DNA of 64,000 nucleotides from Mermis nigrescens (taxonomy: Eukaryota > Nematoda > Enoplea > Mermithida > Mermithidae): the NCBI GenBank assembly GCA_036768485.1, contig JAVLUZ010000154.1, positions 38,042,747 to 38,106,746 of the forward strand, given 5' to 3'. Positions 23,470 to 35,877 of the stretch are shown one piece after another. The notes below the pieces were generated by a model. That model saw nothing but the letters and a program-made list of their open reading frames with translations, was not told the origin of the DNA and did not search any database. The position numbers and the translations under genes were made by a program. Position 1 is the stretch's first letter. Each line of letters begins with the position of its first letter.

Positions 23470-23650
23470 CAGATATGAGTCCCGAAAAATTTTTCTAATA
23501 GAAATGTACTAGGACTCAAGGGCTGCTTTCCACTTACCTGCAAAGTTTTATACACTTAACCCGGAGTTAGATCCAGGGTATTAAACTTTACAATCTACTG
23601 GATGGTATAAAAAGACAGGTTTGTCTAAAATTTTTACGCAAACTTCTCCC
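23470..23650 (-). mobile_element. FBT array fragment, inverted
   Basis: Inverse match to the distal array of copies 2-4: 'ggagttagatccaggg..ttaaactttac' against 'gtaaactttaaaccccaggacctaactcc'. No arms or hairpin nearby. Confidence 0.6.
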
Positions 23651-24264
23651 TTTGAGAGGGTTTGTAAAGTACGTTTAAGCCTCGCGTTCCCGTGAACTAG
23701 GACGGCGTCCTAGCCAATCATTTTTTATGACTACAAAAGTTTGTCTAGTCTCATTTTAGCCCCTAGTTACATCATTTGAAATGCTCAAGCTAGTAATCAA
23801 AATTATATATACTAAAGAATTGTGCATATTCTCATGATTATCACGTAAAGACTTAAATTACAAAAAAGGTTTTGGTCAATGATGACTTCAAGATTAGTGA
23901 GCTTCTAATTTTCAATCAGGTACTACTGTCCTATACTGATATTTGAGTCAGCTAAAATATACTATTTGTATTTATTTTATGCATGATCACCTCATGCATA
24001 TGTTAAAGGTATAGTAGCAGTTTTTTAGTTATACCTTCTTACAAAGATAATTTAGCGAAAAATGACAAACGTGTTCAGAAAGAGCTTAAAAAATCGCACA
24101 AAATGAGACTAATATTTGCTATGTTGAGTGAGACTAATTACATTTTAACCTGGCAAGGACGACGGCGTCGCAACCTTTGACTTCAAAAAACACATGGGAA
24201 CGTGAGGTTTTTAAGGGCTACTAGTCGAAGCAAACCGCGTTTTAAACACTCAGGATTGAGTAAT
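23651..24264. other. Spacer, nothing recognised
   Basis: AT-rich; no ORF or element end. Confidence 0.4.
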
Positions 24265-24885
<621 letters not shown>

Positions 24886-25722
24886 TAGTGAACAATTGCT
24901 GTTATCGAAGAAACTGTCGATTTTTGGTTCATTATTGGTAATATAAAAAATTATTATTTAAAAACAAAAAATAGGATTGTTGATATTAATACTAGCAGAG
25001 GAAATGCTCCGATGGAACAAAAAAAGGTAGAATATACTTGAAACAGAGAATTATCATGGACGTAAAAGGTGGGGACTAGAAAAAGCTCCTATCTACAAAT
25101 GTCGCAAAATTTGCTAAAACTCAAAAATTTCCTAAACAAAGAAAAATGAAAGTAAGTAAATCAAAGAAAAAACCTACCTGTGCCTAAAACTGCAAGATCT
25201 GCTAAAAATCAGATTTTTTCTAAGCAACGCAAAATCGAAGTATATTCTGCGGCCTGCAGAAGAAAGCAGCATCCCGTCGAACAAGATAAAACATTGGGCT
25301 AGATAACTGAACCACTCACTCTGCAAAAGCAGATATCGCCATAGCTGAGCAGCGCCATGTTGCAATATTTTTCTGGGTAAAAAAATAGTAATTATGGTAT
25401 GTTGGAAAAACGGCAATTTTAGACGTTTCTGATAGAACACTGGTGCATGCTCCTAACCTCCCATGCCTAATGGTTATCAGTTTACATGGGCAGGAATGAA
25501 ATCCGGGTGGTCTGGTGGGATTAAAGGCCAGAAGAGTACTGAATGGACACATGCTTTATATAGAAATCACAGTCTTTCGTTGCGGTATCGCAAATAATCA
25601 AAGGATATAACTTTTTGTAATATTTATCTAGCCACAATATCGAATAAATTAACGTTGCAAGTGATTAGCAAAAACGCAGATTTGAGATTTATTTTATAAG
25701 CTTTATATTAAGCATTGGACAC

Positions 25723-25967
25723 CATACCTAGACGTAGGGGGTTTTGGAGAGTATGCACCCCAAAGCAAAATACCCAACAAGAAAACGCAAATACCAGAAT
25801 TCAATTTTTTAAATCTTTCTGCTCTTTTTGGGGTTTTTTGGTAGGTACCAATAGATAGAGCTCGACAAGAAACGTTCAAAAATGGTGCTTTTTTCGCCAT
25901 AGCACTATTTTTAAGACCAATATTCCAATTTGAAAACCCCCAGAATTTTGGAACCACCCACTGTATG
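25723..25967 (-). mobile_element. MITE family A copy inside FBT copy 3 cargo
   Basis: From CATACCTAGACGTAGGGGG to CCACCCACTGTATG. Flanks ttggacac and gtggacaa match at six of eight bases. Younger than its host element. Confidence 0.75.
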
Positions 25968-26569
25968 GTGGACAATATGAGAAGGTTCACCTATTTCTTT
26001 CAGAGGCCGCAGAATATACTTCGATTTTTGCAATGCTTAGAAAAAGTCTGATTTTTAGCAGATCTTGCAGTTTTAGGCACAGGTAGGTTTTTCTTTGATT
26101 TACTTACTTTCATTTTTTCTTTGTTTAGGAAATTTTTGAGGTTTTAGCAAATTTTGTGACATTTGTAGATAGGAGCTTTTTCTAGTCCCCTTTTTACGTC
26201 CTTGATAATTCTCTGTTTCAAGTATATTCTACCTTTTTTGTTCCATCGGAGCATTTTTCCTTGCTAGTACCCAACTTTTTGTTAGCAAAAAAGAGTAGTT
26301 ATCCCTATCTTTGTCAGTGTTGTAGCGAATGTCATTAGGTATTGCTTCCATCTAAGCAATTTATACTTGCATTGTGTATGAATTCATTTTCCCGACTCCG
26401 CGCGTTTGCAATATTATTTAGCTGAAGTTCGAAGCAGCATTATCAACTGTGCTCGGAAGCTGTTCCCTTATGGCTTCTGATCGTTGCTTACTTCGACCAT
26501 GATGCAACTTAAACGAATAATCTCACGTTTTGTCATTTTACTTCTCGCTGACTCTATTTAATCCGATAA

Positions 26570-28170
26570 AGTTCATTGTAAACAAACGCGCCCAACTGGC
26601 ATCTCATACTTGATTTATTGTTTTTAGAATTTAAGAAAAATAGTTATGTTTTGCAAGGCTCTAGGTCAAAAGTTCATATGCAGTGTTTACTTACATACAC
26701 AGAATGCGCAGAAGATTTTAGTCGGATACGTAAATCGATATTACGTGGATATTACAATCAACATTTATATATAATGACATCACGTCTCAACAATAGTCTG
26801 ATGACAAATTAACATTAGGTGTAAAACAGTTTACAATACTGTTGTGTAAAAAATGTGTCTAACCGACTTCTCACACTTGATTCCTTAAAAATTTCTGGTC
26901 ATAAGGAAAAAATTAGGTTTCCGCAAGGCTCTAAAACGAAGATTAATATGTAGTGTAAACGATATGTTAACACCTAGTGTAAAAAAGATTTCAGTCAGAA
27001 TCGTAATTTTAATGTTGCTTCGATATTACGACCAACTTTAATGAAAATAGTAAGTCTCCATAATGGTAAGGATAAATTAACATTGGTTTAAACCACTTTA
27101 CTGAACTGTTGAGTGTAAACATACGCGCCAAAATTGCTTATCGAATTTGGTTTCAGGTTCATTTACAGACTTGAGAATCATGTCCCTGACTCATAACCGG
27201 AGAAGCTGGCAGAAAGAAACAAGACAGAAACCTGTTCAAAGCACCCCATTCTTGACTTTACACTCGCTTAATATTGGTTTAGGCATACGCGATTCGCTAT
27301 TACATACACTTCATATAAGGCACTTTATTTTTATTCCTATTAAACCTATCCTGACTTCTGAATGGAGAAATAGGCGAGCAAAACCCAAACAAAGACATAT
27401 TTTCCATCATTCAGAACATTGCAAACTTTAAAAATCCGTACCGTATCCCCTATTGAGTGTAAAGAAATTCGGTTTGGTAGCAGTTTGTAGCTTTCGAGTC
27501 GTAGTACGTTTCTATGTGCAAAAATTCTGTTGCAAAAATTATTTGATATGATTTACCAATCCAAATTGGGTAAAAAACGTGTTTTTTTCGCCCATTTTTC
27601 ACGTCTGATTTCGAACTTTACACCCCATACTCAATATTGCGTTTTTTTTGGAACGCGGTTTGCTGCGACGTGTAGCCCCTAGAAGCTGCTTTATTACTGT
27701 TATACTCATTTTAGTCCAACTCATAGGCGGAAAAAGCTGGCAGAGAATTCTTAGTTAAAATCTGTTTTTTACACCATCGACCAGAGTGTAAACTTTAAAC
27801 CCCAGGACCTAACTCCCTATTGCGCCTAGAAAAGTCTGCTTGTAGGCAGATTGTAGCCCTTGATCCCCTCTACATTTCAGTCAGAAAAACATTTTTAAAA
27901 ACTCATAACCGGAGTTAGTATGAGACATGGACAAGTTGAAAACTCGACCAAAACATGCTTTTTCACTCCCAGATTTTCGCACTCTTTACACTCCCATTCG
28001 AGAACTAATGCGAATTTCAATTCTGGAGCATCCCTTCCTCTACAAATCTGTGCCATAAATTTATTTGAGGAATCAATACTGAGTTGTCCACATGCCGCCT
28101 AAAAACCTCCCAAAATTGATCCTATGTTATGACGTTACCAAAAGCTTTACACCTTCTTTACACAGCCAGT
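26570..28170 (+). repeat. GTGTAAA/TTTACAC array of FBT copy 3
   Basis: Same unit order as copies 2 and 4 (for example 'cataaccggagaagctggcag', 'cataaccggagttagtatgagac'). Confidence 0.8.
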
Positions 28171-28308
28171 TTTGAGTTTCAAGAAAAACGAAAAAACACG
28201 GGCAGCGAATTTTTTTATTATCTTTCTTTCAAAAAAACCGCATCTTCCAGAATTGTCCCGTTATAGCTGTAGGGGGTTCACAGGTGTTAGGGGTACCTGA
28301 GTATATTA

Positions 28309-28333
28309 TAGGTACGCGCTAACGCGCTACCTA
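28309..28333. other. Terminal hairpin of FBT copy 3
   Basis: Identical to that of copy 2: TAGGTACGCG / CGCGCTACCTA around CTAA. Confidence 0.75.
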
Positions 28334-28340
28334 TGATAAT

Positions 28341-29320
28341 GCTAATGGATGTCACGGCATCGGGCCTTAAGCGCGTCATCAAAGCAGCTGAACAACGTCT
28401 CATATGGGCCAGCGATGACTTTGGATCCGGATTAGTGCATGTGTTGAATCCAAAAGATAAAGAGTGTCGTGCTTTTTAGGCTACATTGAACAGCTTCTAT
28501 TCTGGCTCCGGAATGAGCAAGGAATATGCTCAGAGGAAATCTCTGACATCTAATGCGGTTTAGTTTTCGATTTGCAAATCAACTCAGCCGCAACCATTTT
28601 GTGAGATCCTACAGAAGCTTTTGGCGACGATTGACAATTAATCGACCGATTCTTGCAAATATCGGCTCCAGCAATACCCTCATACTGGCCTAATGCAACG
28701 GCAAAAGCTGTCGCTAAAATTGAAGCAAAATGGCTCAGAATTCTTTTAATGTTTATTTATTATGCTCATCAGAGCACACCGGCTGTCAAAAATGAGTTTT
28801 TGGAGGAAGCGCTTGATGAGCTTTAGATTTTGGAAAATGCAGAATTGGAACGCACCGAAATGGTAGTCAGCGATGCTGTAAAAGCTCTCGCTGAAAGTGT
28901 TAATGATACTGAGGTTGATTTGTGCTTGGATTTTGGCGGCAGCAACGATATCGACAATGGTCAAAGACTTGCAGTGCTGTTGTTGCACGTTTTGGCGATT
29001 TGGTTTTCAGTATGCGCTGCACAAGGACAATAGAATGACCATTCCGCGACGCATTTTGCGAGAGTGTCTTCTATGCGCATTTGAGCTGATGTCCATAATG
29101 AAAGCTCAGATGAAGACGTAAAACACGTGGTTTTTGAAGAAACTGACAAAACCAATAGAAAGAGCTTGATTGGTTCTGCGAACCGGCTTACGAATTCCAA
29201 AGAAACCGTTATTTGTCATCTAATTCTAAAATTTCCTAGGCCGTTCGTAACGTCGACGATGATCATTCGGAAATCTCGTGTTGATGGCCCTACCTGCATT
29301 TCGGGTAAGTTAATGCGATG
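28341..29320 (+). pseudogene. Decayed DUF3987-like (primase/helicase-associated) gene
   Basis: A stretch richer in GC than its surroundings reads continuously except for at least three stops and frame changes. It opens MLMDVTASGLKRVIKAAEQR, then WASDDFGSGL, NSFYSGSGMSKEYAQRKSL, STQPQPFCEILQKL, and in the next frame QLIDRFLQISAPAIPSYWPN and ILLMFIYYAHQSTP. The order 'aspartate-rich strand with FG - size-limited YSG block - STQP..F - DRFL...P' follows the DUF3987 family, found in phage and plasmid replication proteins and in some eukaryotic mobile or transferred genes. A more degraded tail runs to about 29320. It starts directly after the FBT hairpin. Family call is from motif order alone; origin by transfer is possible. 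Confidence 0.5.
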
Positions 29321-29536
29321 AATTAAAAAATAAAAAGTCTGCTGAAAATGCTAAAAAACGATTTTGGAAGATACAAATCTTTGTAAGAATAGGAATGGCT
29401 CATGAAAAATTAAAAACTGTAGATTTAGCTCCTATGTTTTGCATTGGACAGTACTTGCTCTAGATGAAAAAACACTTTCAAGCATTTTAAATTTGATGAA
29501 CTGGTAATATAAAATTATGAAACTGATGCATATGAT

Positions 29537-29835
29537 CATAGGTGGGCAGCACCAAAACTATGGGGGAGGAGGGGGTGAAATAATTTCTGAGGGGTGGGGG
29601 GGTGAAAAAAGTTTTCAAAGGTAAAAAATGGTCTTTAAAGTGGTCGTATGGCGGAAAAATCACCATTTGTCGATTTTTCTCATTTAGCACTATCCAATAG
29701 CATCAAAAAATCGATAAAAAAGCAAAAAAATTCAAAATTTGAAATCTGGGGGTATTTTGATTTCTGGTGGTGGGTATTTCAACTTCTGAAGGGGTGCATA
29801 CCCCCTAAACCCCCCTCCTTTCACGCCCACGTGTG
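29537..29835 (+). mobile_element. MITE family A copy
   Basis: CATAGGTGGGCAGCACC to CACGCCCACGTGTG with the full family core. Flanks catatgat and aacacgat match at five of eight bases. Confidence 0.8.
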
Positions 29836-30953
29836 AACACGATAGTCCTATTATGTACTTTGCTTAATAAAATCAGGAATTTAGGTTGATCAAGTCATGC
29901 ACACGTAATGTACAAGAAAGTTGTGTTTATTCACTGACATCGGTCACGCCACATGCAAAAGACTATTAGACGACAAGTATTCGATTTAAATCGCTATACC
30001 TTCGCACAAGTTCAAGTAAAATAAAACTGAATATTGAACTATAATGGTTATGATCAGAGTTAGGATGGGAATCTCTCAGCTGAAGTCGGACGCTCCCCTG
30101 TCCCCCAAAAGCCAGAAATGTTTTGAGCCCACTCCCCAATTTTTGGAAAAAATTGATTTTTTTGCCGTTCCTGGGCTTTTTTGGTTAAACATTGATGACC
30201 ATCCCTCTCCTCAAATTGGCCGGAACTCCCCAGATTTCTAACCCTTACGTGAATTAATATGATACTAGGTCGATGGAAAAGCATACAGCAACAAGCTCTT
30301 TTCAACGTTTTTTTAGCATTTAAACTTCTGTGGAGTCAGTTTTCCACACGAAGTACAGTTGTCTTAATAAGATGACATACATGCTAAATAGTCACTGAAA
30401 TGATATTTTAGCGCGAGAAGGATTAAAAAATTTGGCATTATAAAGGCGTCGTGGAATTTTTTCCTTCCATTCTCCTCCCATTCACGTATGAACTAGGGTG
30501 CTGCTGATGTGAGCATGTTCAGTGATCATTTGAAAAGAAATAAATATGTCCGAGCGCTTCACGCTAAACAACCATTATTGAATGCATTTTTTTGAATTTC
30601 ACGAATTCTTTATTACTTTTCTCTTCTAGAAAGCAAGGATATTAATTGTGGAAAATGCAAAAAATTACGCTTATAAGATGTTTGAGTATGCATGGTCTTT
30701 GAACCGAAGGGCGCCTTAAAAATTTTTTTCATTGCTCCCCGATTCAAACATGCGGGTGGGGGTTACTCAGAGAATCCGGCGGCTCGCTAAATGGAAGACG
30801 CCAGAATTGAATTTTCGGCATGATGTTTTGGCTTTATGTCATTTTAGACTACCTAGACTTGCAGAATACGGTCGCTATTCATGTTTGTTCCTGTTTTGAA
30901 GTATGTGTTGTGCATTGACAGGTCCTGTCAATAAATATGTATTACTTATAGTA
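29836..30953. other. Spacer, possible MITE fragment
   Basis: At 30060-30245 pieces like 'cctgtcccccaaaagccag' and 'ggccggaactccccag' resemble worn MITE sequence. No gene seen. Confidence 0.3.
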
Positions 30954-31236
30954 ATGAAAAATTTGGGACAAAATCAGCCCGGGGATCGAGCCTACATTGG
31001 GCGTTACAAAGAAGTGCATATCGGTACAAGAGGAACGTCATGTTTTTTCAAGCTCAGCCGGAAGAAGTGAATAAGGACTTCTTGAAGGATCATGGAATGA
31101 CGACTGCAGAGTACGCAAATGTTTTTAATGAACACGTATCTGAGAAAGCGCCAGCTGGTTGCAGTTCAGTAGGCGGCGAATGGAAAAATTATTAGAAAGA
31201 GTTGCAAAAATATAACGACATAGAAAAGCGTACTAG
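30954..31236 (+). pseudogene. Exon-like fragment with an internal stop
   Basis: Clearly coding-like composition. From ATG at 31040 the frame reads MFFQAQPEEVNKDFLKDHGM, continues through TTAEYANVFNEHVSEKAPAG to a TAG at 31193-31195, then stays in frame (KELQKYNDIEKRT) to a consensus donor ACTAG|GTAAAA. Upstream the same frame is open, and another frame begins MKNLGQNQPGDRAYIGRYKE, so a frameshift near 31040 is likely. Charged and soluble; no family recognised. A decayed copy of a host exon, or a gene with a nonsense allele. Confidence 0.45.
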
Positions 31237-31311
31237 GTAAAAATGACATATCAATACTTGTTATTTAATCTTGCAATACAGGGTGTACATATATGCGTAC
31301 GCATGAGTATT

Positions 31312-31530
31312 ACCACTGGCGGACTAAGAGGGTGCGGGGGAAGCGGCCGCGCCCTCTCGTCAAAAACATTTGGGCGCAATAAAAGAACAGATGTGTATTT
31401 TCAAATGATTCTAGCTATCCCCCTTGTCGTCAAAAAATATTTATGCGTAATGAAAAAGATATATGTACACTTTTTGATGATTTTAGCAACTTCTATGATG
31501 ATTTTTCAAATTCGACCGGCGCAGAATTCA
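31312..31530 (+). mobile_element. Possible hAT-type MITE fragment
   Basis: Left end 'cactggcggactaagagggtgcgggggaag' resembles CAGTGGCGG ends and is followed by two 'tcgtcaaaaa.attt..gcg.aat' repeats. Right end not found. Confidence 0.35.
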
Positions 31531-32376
31531 TAAATGACATTCACTGACTCTTGGCGCTCAAAAAAAAGTTAAACTCAAGCCAATTGTAGTTTTTTTGTGA
31601 AGATCAAAGATTTTTTAGGTTTTACAATGATTTCTCCAGTGTTGATTTAGAACTTGTGACGATTTTTGGATTAATTTTTCAAGTTTTTTAAACTTCGGAA
31701 AATTTCGAAAGTTTATACTTTTCTTGTGCATCAGAAATAATTCTGCCCATCAAAAAACAATAAAAAACAGGTACAATAAGCCATATGAACGAATTTTCGG
31801 ACAATGCTTGACACTTAAGAAAATTTTGGATTCCGTTCCCGCTTATCAGAAAATTTTGGATTCGCTCTAATAAATTACTCAGGGAAAAAAATTATGCTTT
31901 ACATATTTCCAATAAACAATTGTTTGCACGCGTTTGATCGTCTCATCTAGCGTATTGGTATTCCGAAGTAATTGTGTTTAAATTAATAATAAATTAAATT
32001 AATAATAAATTTAAAGTAAAATTACTAATAAAATTAAAATTAATAATAAATTTCCGAAATAATTCAGTACGTACTACTTACCTACCAGTTTTGTTCGTTG
32101 TTATACGCTTTGCTATGCTATCTGTTTGGTGCCTGTTTTATTTATTTCGTAAGCTTTGGAAAATTTACATTAACAACAAAGGTGTTCTAAACGAACAAGT
32201 AGAACCATATCGAGTTAAGGGATATTCAGGACTGCGTTATGTCAGCGATTTTGCATAGATATTTTTATGCATTAATTGAAGTGGAAAATCTCTCAAACAA
32301 ATGAAACAGACAACTTCTATAATACTTTCGTTTAAACTTTCTCCGTTCGTTCATATAAATGAACTAGGCATGACAG
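31531..32376. other. Spacer, nothing recognised
   Basis: AT-rich, with a small AATTAATAATAAATT cluster near 31980-32050. Confidence 0.4.
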
Positions 32377-32384
32377 TCACTAAG

Positions 32385-32675
32385 CATAGGTGCACAGCTT
32401 GACCGATCTGAAAGGGGGTCAGCCTATCTAGGGGGTGTCAAATATTGAGCTATTTCGAACGAAATGACTCAAAAACTGGTATAAAAGCTAAAATAGCGTT
32501 AAAACTACGTTATTACACAATTTGTTATCTATTTGAAGCACTTTTGAAGAAAATTTTAAAATTTCATCAGTTTTTTGCCTCCACTTTGCCTCATTTTTCC
32601 CGAGAAGTTTTCCATTTTTACATTCTGGGCGGGGGTGTCAGGCAGGACCTCCAAATTTCCCACGTGCATGTCTGC
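32385..32675 (+). mobile_element. MITE family D copy
   Basis: Flanked by TCACTAAG (32377-32384) and TCACTACG (32676-32683), seven of eight matching. Ends CATAGGTGCACAGC and GTGCATGTCTGC. Core 'gctaaaatagcgttaaaactacg' recurs inversely at 41990-42260 and, diverged, 62090-62335. Confidence 0.65.
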
Positions 32676-32879
32676 TCACTACGCAATTGATTGCTGCACA
32701 TATGCAAGACTGGGCATATAACAAGAGGGATACGGTCAATCCGTTCGCTCGAAGTCAAAGGTTCTCATGTCCTTTGTTATAGAGACCGCCTCCTTGACTT
32801 CTATTCAAAACACGCATTTCTTTAACCACTTTTATTTTTTTACCGTTTGTGGCTAAAATTTAGAGATTATTCACTTATC

Positions 32880-33265
32880 TATCACTAAAAAGGGCCAACT
32901 AATTATCAAAAATACCAAATTTACCAAAAATTAGAAAAATTATTAAACTCACCAAAACTACCAAAAATAACAAAATTACCGAAATTACCAAAATTACCGA
33001 AAATACCGAACCTACTAAAACTACCAAAAAATACCAAAATTAGCGAAATCACCAAAATTACCAAAAGTAATAAAAATATAAAACTTACCGAAATTACCTA
33101 AAATACCAATTTTACCAATGTACCAAAGTTACCGAAAATACCAAACAACCGTAAGATACGTATCCTAAATAGGGTACAACCTACCAGAGCTACCACAAAT
33201 ATCATGAGAACCTAAGTAATGTCGCATACCAAAACTGCCAAAACTACCAAAAATACCATGAAAAC
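32880..33265 (+). repeat. Short-period minisatellite (ACCAAAATT-like)
   Basis: Many variants of 'taccaaaattaccgaaaa' with a period of about 9-10, interrupted near 33140-33230. Confidence 0.85.
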
Positions 33266-33682
33266 TAAAGAAACTTTGTTCCTATGCTTAACTGTTCAAG
33301 TAAGACTTCTAGGTTAGGCCGAGCAAACACTTAAAAAGAAGAATAAATGTGAGCGGCGCTAGTGTGCACTGGCGTGATAAAGGATTATTGTATTCCTATA
33401 ACAAAACCGCTCCATAATTCGCGGACGAGATCATAAAGGCAGGCAATTTATTGGTGAAAAACGGCATCATATGCATCAACGAATAAGTCTTAGACGATTT
33501 CACACGTTCACACATTCAATAGTCATCTAGATATCTCCATCAAACTACATTAGCATAAAACCAAAAAACGACCAGTCAGCCTCTCGTTCGCTTAATGCGA
33601 TTAAAAATCTTGATTTATACTTGGTTGAGTCGCCTGTCTTTCACATCCCAGCGTTTTACTCGAATTAAACAACGGCTCAGTG

Positions 33683-33874
33683 ATGAGTCTATTAATGCAA
33701 ATTTTGGCTTTGCTTTTGATGTGTGTTTCGGAACGCTTTTTGGGCTCGGCGATGAGAATCCGTCCTCTGACGTAATCAATATTAATGATAAATGTGACCG
33801 TGATTTTAAGGGAAGGAAAGTAGAAGACGGAATGGTTGTGCTAGAATGCAATGGCAGCAGCCTCATACCCTTAA
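33683..33874 (+). pseudogene. Signal-peptide exon, paralogue of 9936-10119, frameshifted
   Basis: ATG at 33683 opens a good signal peptide (MSLLMQILALLLMCVSE). The mature part LGDENPSSDVININDKC... VVLECNGSSLIPLS matches the exon at 9936-10119 but lies one base out of frame, so one base has been lost near 33730. The length to the equivalent boundary is 192 where 193 would keep phase. At the boundary the donor is A|GCAAGC where the relative has A|GTGAGT; GC donors with this context do work, so splicing is not excluded. A TATA-like TTTATAC lies about 70 bp upstream. Downstream exons at 35018, 39084, 41356 and 41578 have compatible phase and could belong to it. Likely inactive, unless the missing base is an assembly error. 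Confidence 0.5.
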
Positions 33875-34393
33875 GCAAGCCAAAATTTTTAGAAATTTTT
33901 GGCGTAAAAGCTCTTATTCTGCTTCTAAGTTTGAAGTATTTGTACAAAAACACGGCATAAATTGATGCTAGAAATTGCAAGGAAATACCGACAGAAAACT
34001 TACAAATCACTAGATTTCCGTCTTCACGGATCTTTGTGAAGTAAAACAAATTATATAAATGAGATCAACATCTGAAACAATGGCATAAATAAATTTCGAA
34101 TTACATAAGCTTTGAATGATTTCGTATGACTTACACATAGACATATAGCCGGTCTTAGGCACAAGGCGTAAGTCAAACGATTTGTCAAGTTAAAATATAT
34201 TTTCATCAGCAACTGACATAAATGCTCAAATATCTTGATAACAATGCTAATCCACAGTTTCTGATTATTCCAGAGCGTTTTTCAGCAAATCTTTTATTTA
34301 CATCAATGTTTTCTTTCCTTTTGTCTCCTTCTTCCCATCGGATCTCATTTGTTCATTCTAATGTGCGATTCTAGGCCCGAAACACCTCCCCGT

Positions 34394-34683
34394 CATAAGT
34401 AAGCAGCACCAGAAATTTGAGGGAAGGGAAGCGCAAGATTTTTTAAAGGTCAAAAAATAGTCTTAAAAATTATTAGTGTGGCCCAAAAACAGAATTTTTC
34501 GACGTTTCTCATCGAGCATTATCTATTGGTATGAAAACATCGCGAAAAAAGCAAACAAATTTCAAAAAATTGAATTCTGGTGGATTATTTTGGTTTTTAG
34601 GGGTTGGGGTCTTCAGCCTTCTGTTGTGGATGCATACCTCCGGCCCTCAAAATTTTCACCTCCTCTCCTCACGCCCACGTATG
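34394..34683 (+). mobile_element. MITE family A copy
   Basis: Flanked by CTCCCCGT and CTCCGCGT (seven of eight). Ends CATAAGTAAGCAGCACC and CACGCCCACGTATG. Confidence 0.85.
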
Positions 34684-35017
34684 CTCCGCGTACATCTCTG
34701 GTTCCTTGATCCCCCCAAACAATTGAAATCACTCTCTCCGCAAAATTATATTTTTTTTAGTTTATTTCGCGTTTTTTGAAATGTTTTTATGATGCTGAAC
34801 ATAGTAGTGCATGATAAAAAACATTGAAAATGATCTGATTTCCGTCCCTAGCATCAGTTTTTGGTATTTTTTAACCTTGGGATTTCTTCGTACTCTTAGA
34901 GTATGGTGCTGTCAATGTATACAATCGTTATAATGTAATAAAAAATGCAATAAAAAAGAATGATTTAAATTACGATCGTCCAACCTAACTCTAAATTAAG
35001 TCGAAATTAATTTCTAG

Positions 35018-35143
35018 AATGCAACCTTGTTGGTTCCGGAGCTCGCATTAGTACGACATTCCATTACCATTTATTGTCATACCAAATCGCCGATCCATCA
35101 AGCGGAAATTTAACTAAAGCAGCTAGGCGATTCGGCAAATTTT
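35018..35143 (+). CDS. 126-bp internal exon, phase 1-1, paralogue of 61671-61796
   Basis: Acceptor attaatttctag|AATGC and donor AAATTTT|GTATCA enclose exactly 126 bases; the minus-strand relative has the same length, acceptor and donor. In phase 1 it reads CNLVGSGARISTTFHYHLLS, then YQIADPSSGNLTKAARRFGK F. About 27 of 41 residues match the other copy, with QIADP..GNLTKAA..FGKF unbroken. Equal length, equal phase and protein-level conservation make this a real exon family. Phase agrees with the signal-peptide exon 1.1 kb upstream and the collagen exons downstream. Small, basic, one Cys; family not recognised. Confidence 0.7.
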
Positions 35144-35877
35144 GTATCACCTTGTGTTTCATCAGTTGATACGTAAAATTTTAAACAGGCTTGAATGTCT
35201 ATTGTGAATGGATATTGACAAAATAAAATGAATATTGCGATTCAGTAAAAAATCAACTAAAATATGTAAAGGATAAACCGTCTAGATTGACTATAATACT
35301 CGTGACAGCCTCTAAAAGCCTTGCAGACAAGCCTGACCTGACAACAGATCAGGTGCAAAATCTAATTTTTAATGCAAGGAGAGACATTAAATTATAAAAA
35401 TATGACGTTTTAGCAGAACCAAGCCCGTTTTGCGCACTGTAATAGGACAAAAAAGTGCGGAAATACGTTTTCAAAGTAACTCAATATCGCTTTTACTCAA
35501 TGATATATATTAATAATTTTTAAGACTTATACTGAAAAGACGAATTTTTTAAAACTTCATTTGCTATAATTACTCACGTAATTAATAGGTATTCTATTGT
35601 GATTATTATGAGAGACTCTACGTAATTTAAATCTTCTTCGGAAGAATTTAAGTTCAATATTTATCAATTTTCCTTTTATTTGGTATGTGTTCCTATCATA
35701 CATCGGCGTAAGGTCTGACCAGTGACCACGGATAATGGAACCTATAATAATAAACTAAATCTGATCTGTTTCATGCAAAAAGTCACTCCTGGTTTGCTCC
35801 ATCACTTTCCCATAGCTCCTGCATTGTTAATTAGCTGCTTTTTTAATCATTTTTTGCTTCAATAATTATTTTAATCT

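Larger units (their letters stand above)
24990..28333 (+). mobile_element. FBT foldback element, copy 3
   Basis: Left arm 24990-25257 and right arm 26004-26287 are inverted repeats, longer than in copies 2 and 4 because both contain an extra segment (aaacctacctgtgcctaaaa and its inverse). The cargo (25258-26003) differs from other copies and itself holds a family A MITE. The array follows (26570-28170), then a conserved tail and the hairpin at 28309-28333. Confidence 0.8.

Noticed and set aside
28746..29200. Two minus-strand ORFs of about 80 codons
   Set aside because: Shadows of the DUF3987-like plus-strand remnant.
32880..33265. CRISPR-like or regulatory repeat array
   Set aside because: Short-period low-complexity minisatellite without fixed spacers.
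33615..34049. 144-codon minus-strand ORF
   Set aside because: Antisense to the signal-peptide exon at 33683-33874, which has a homologue and the better reading.
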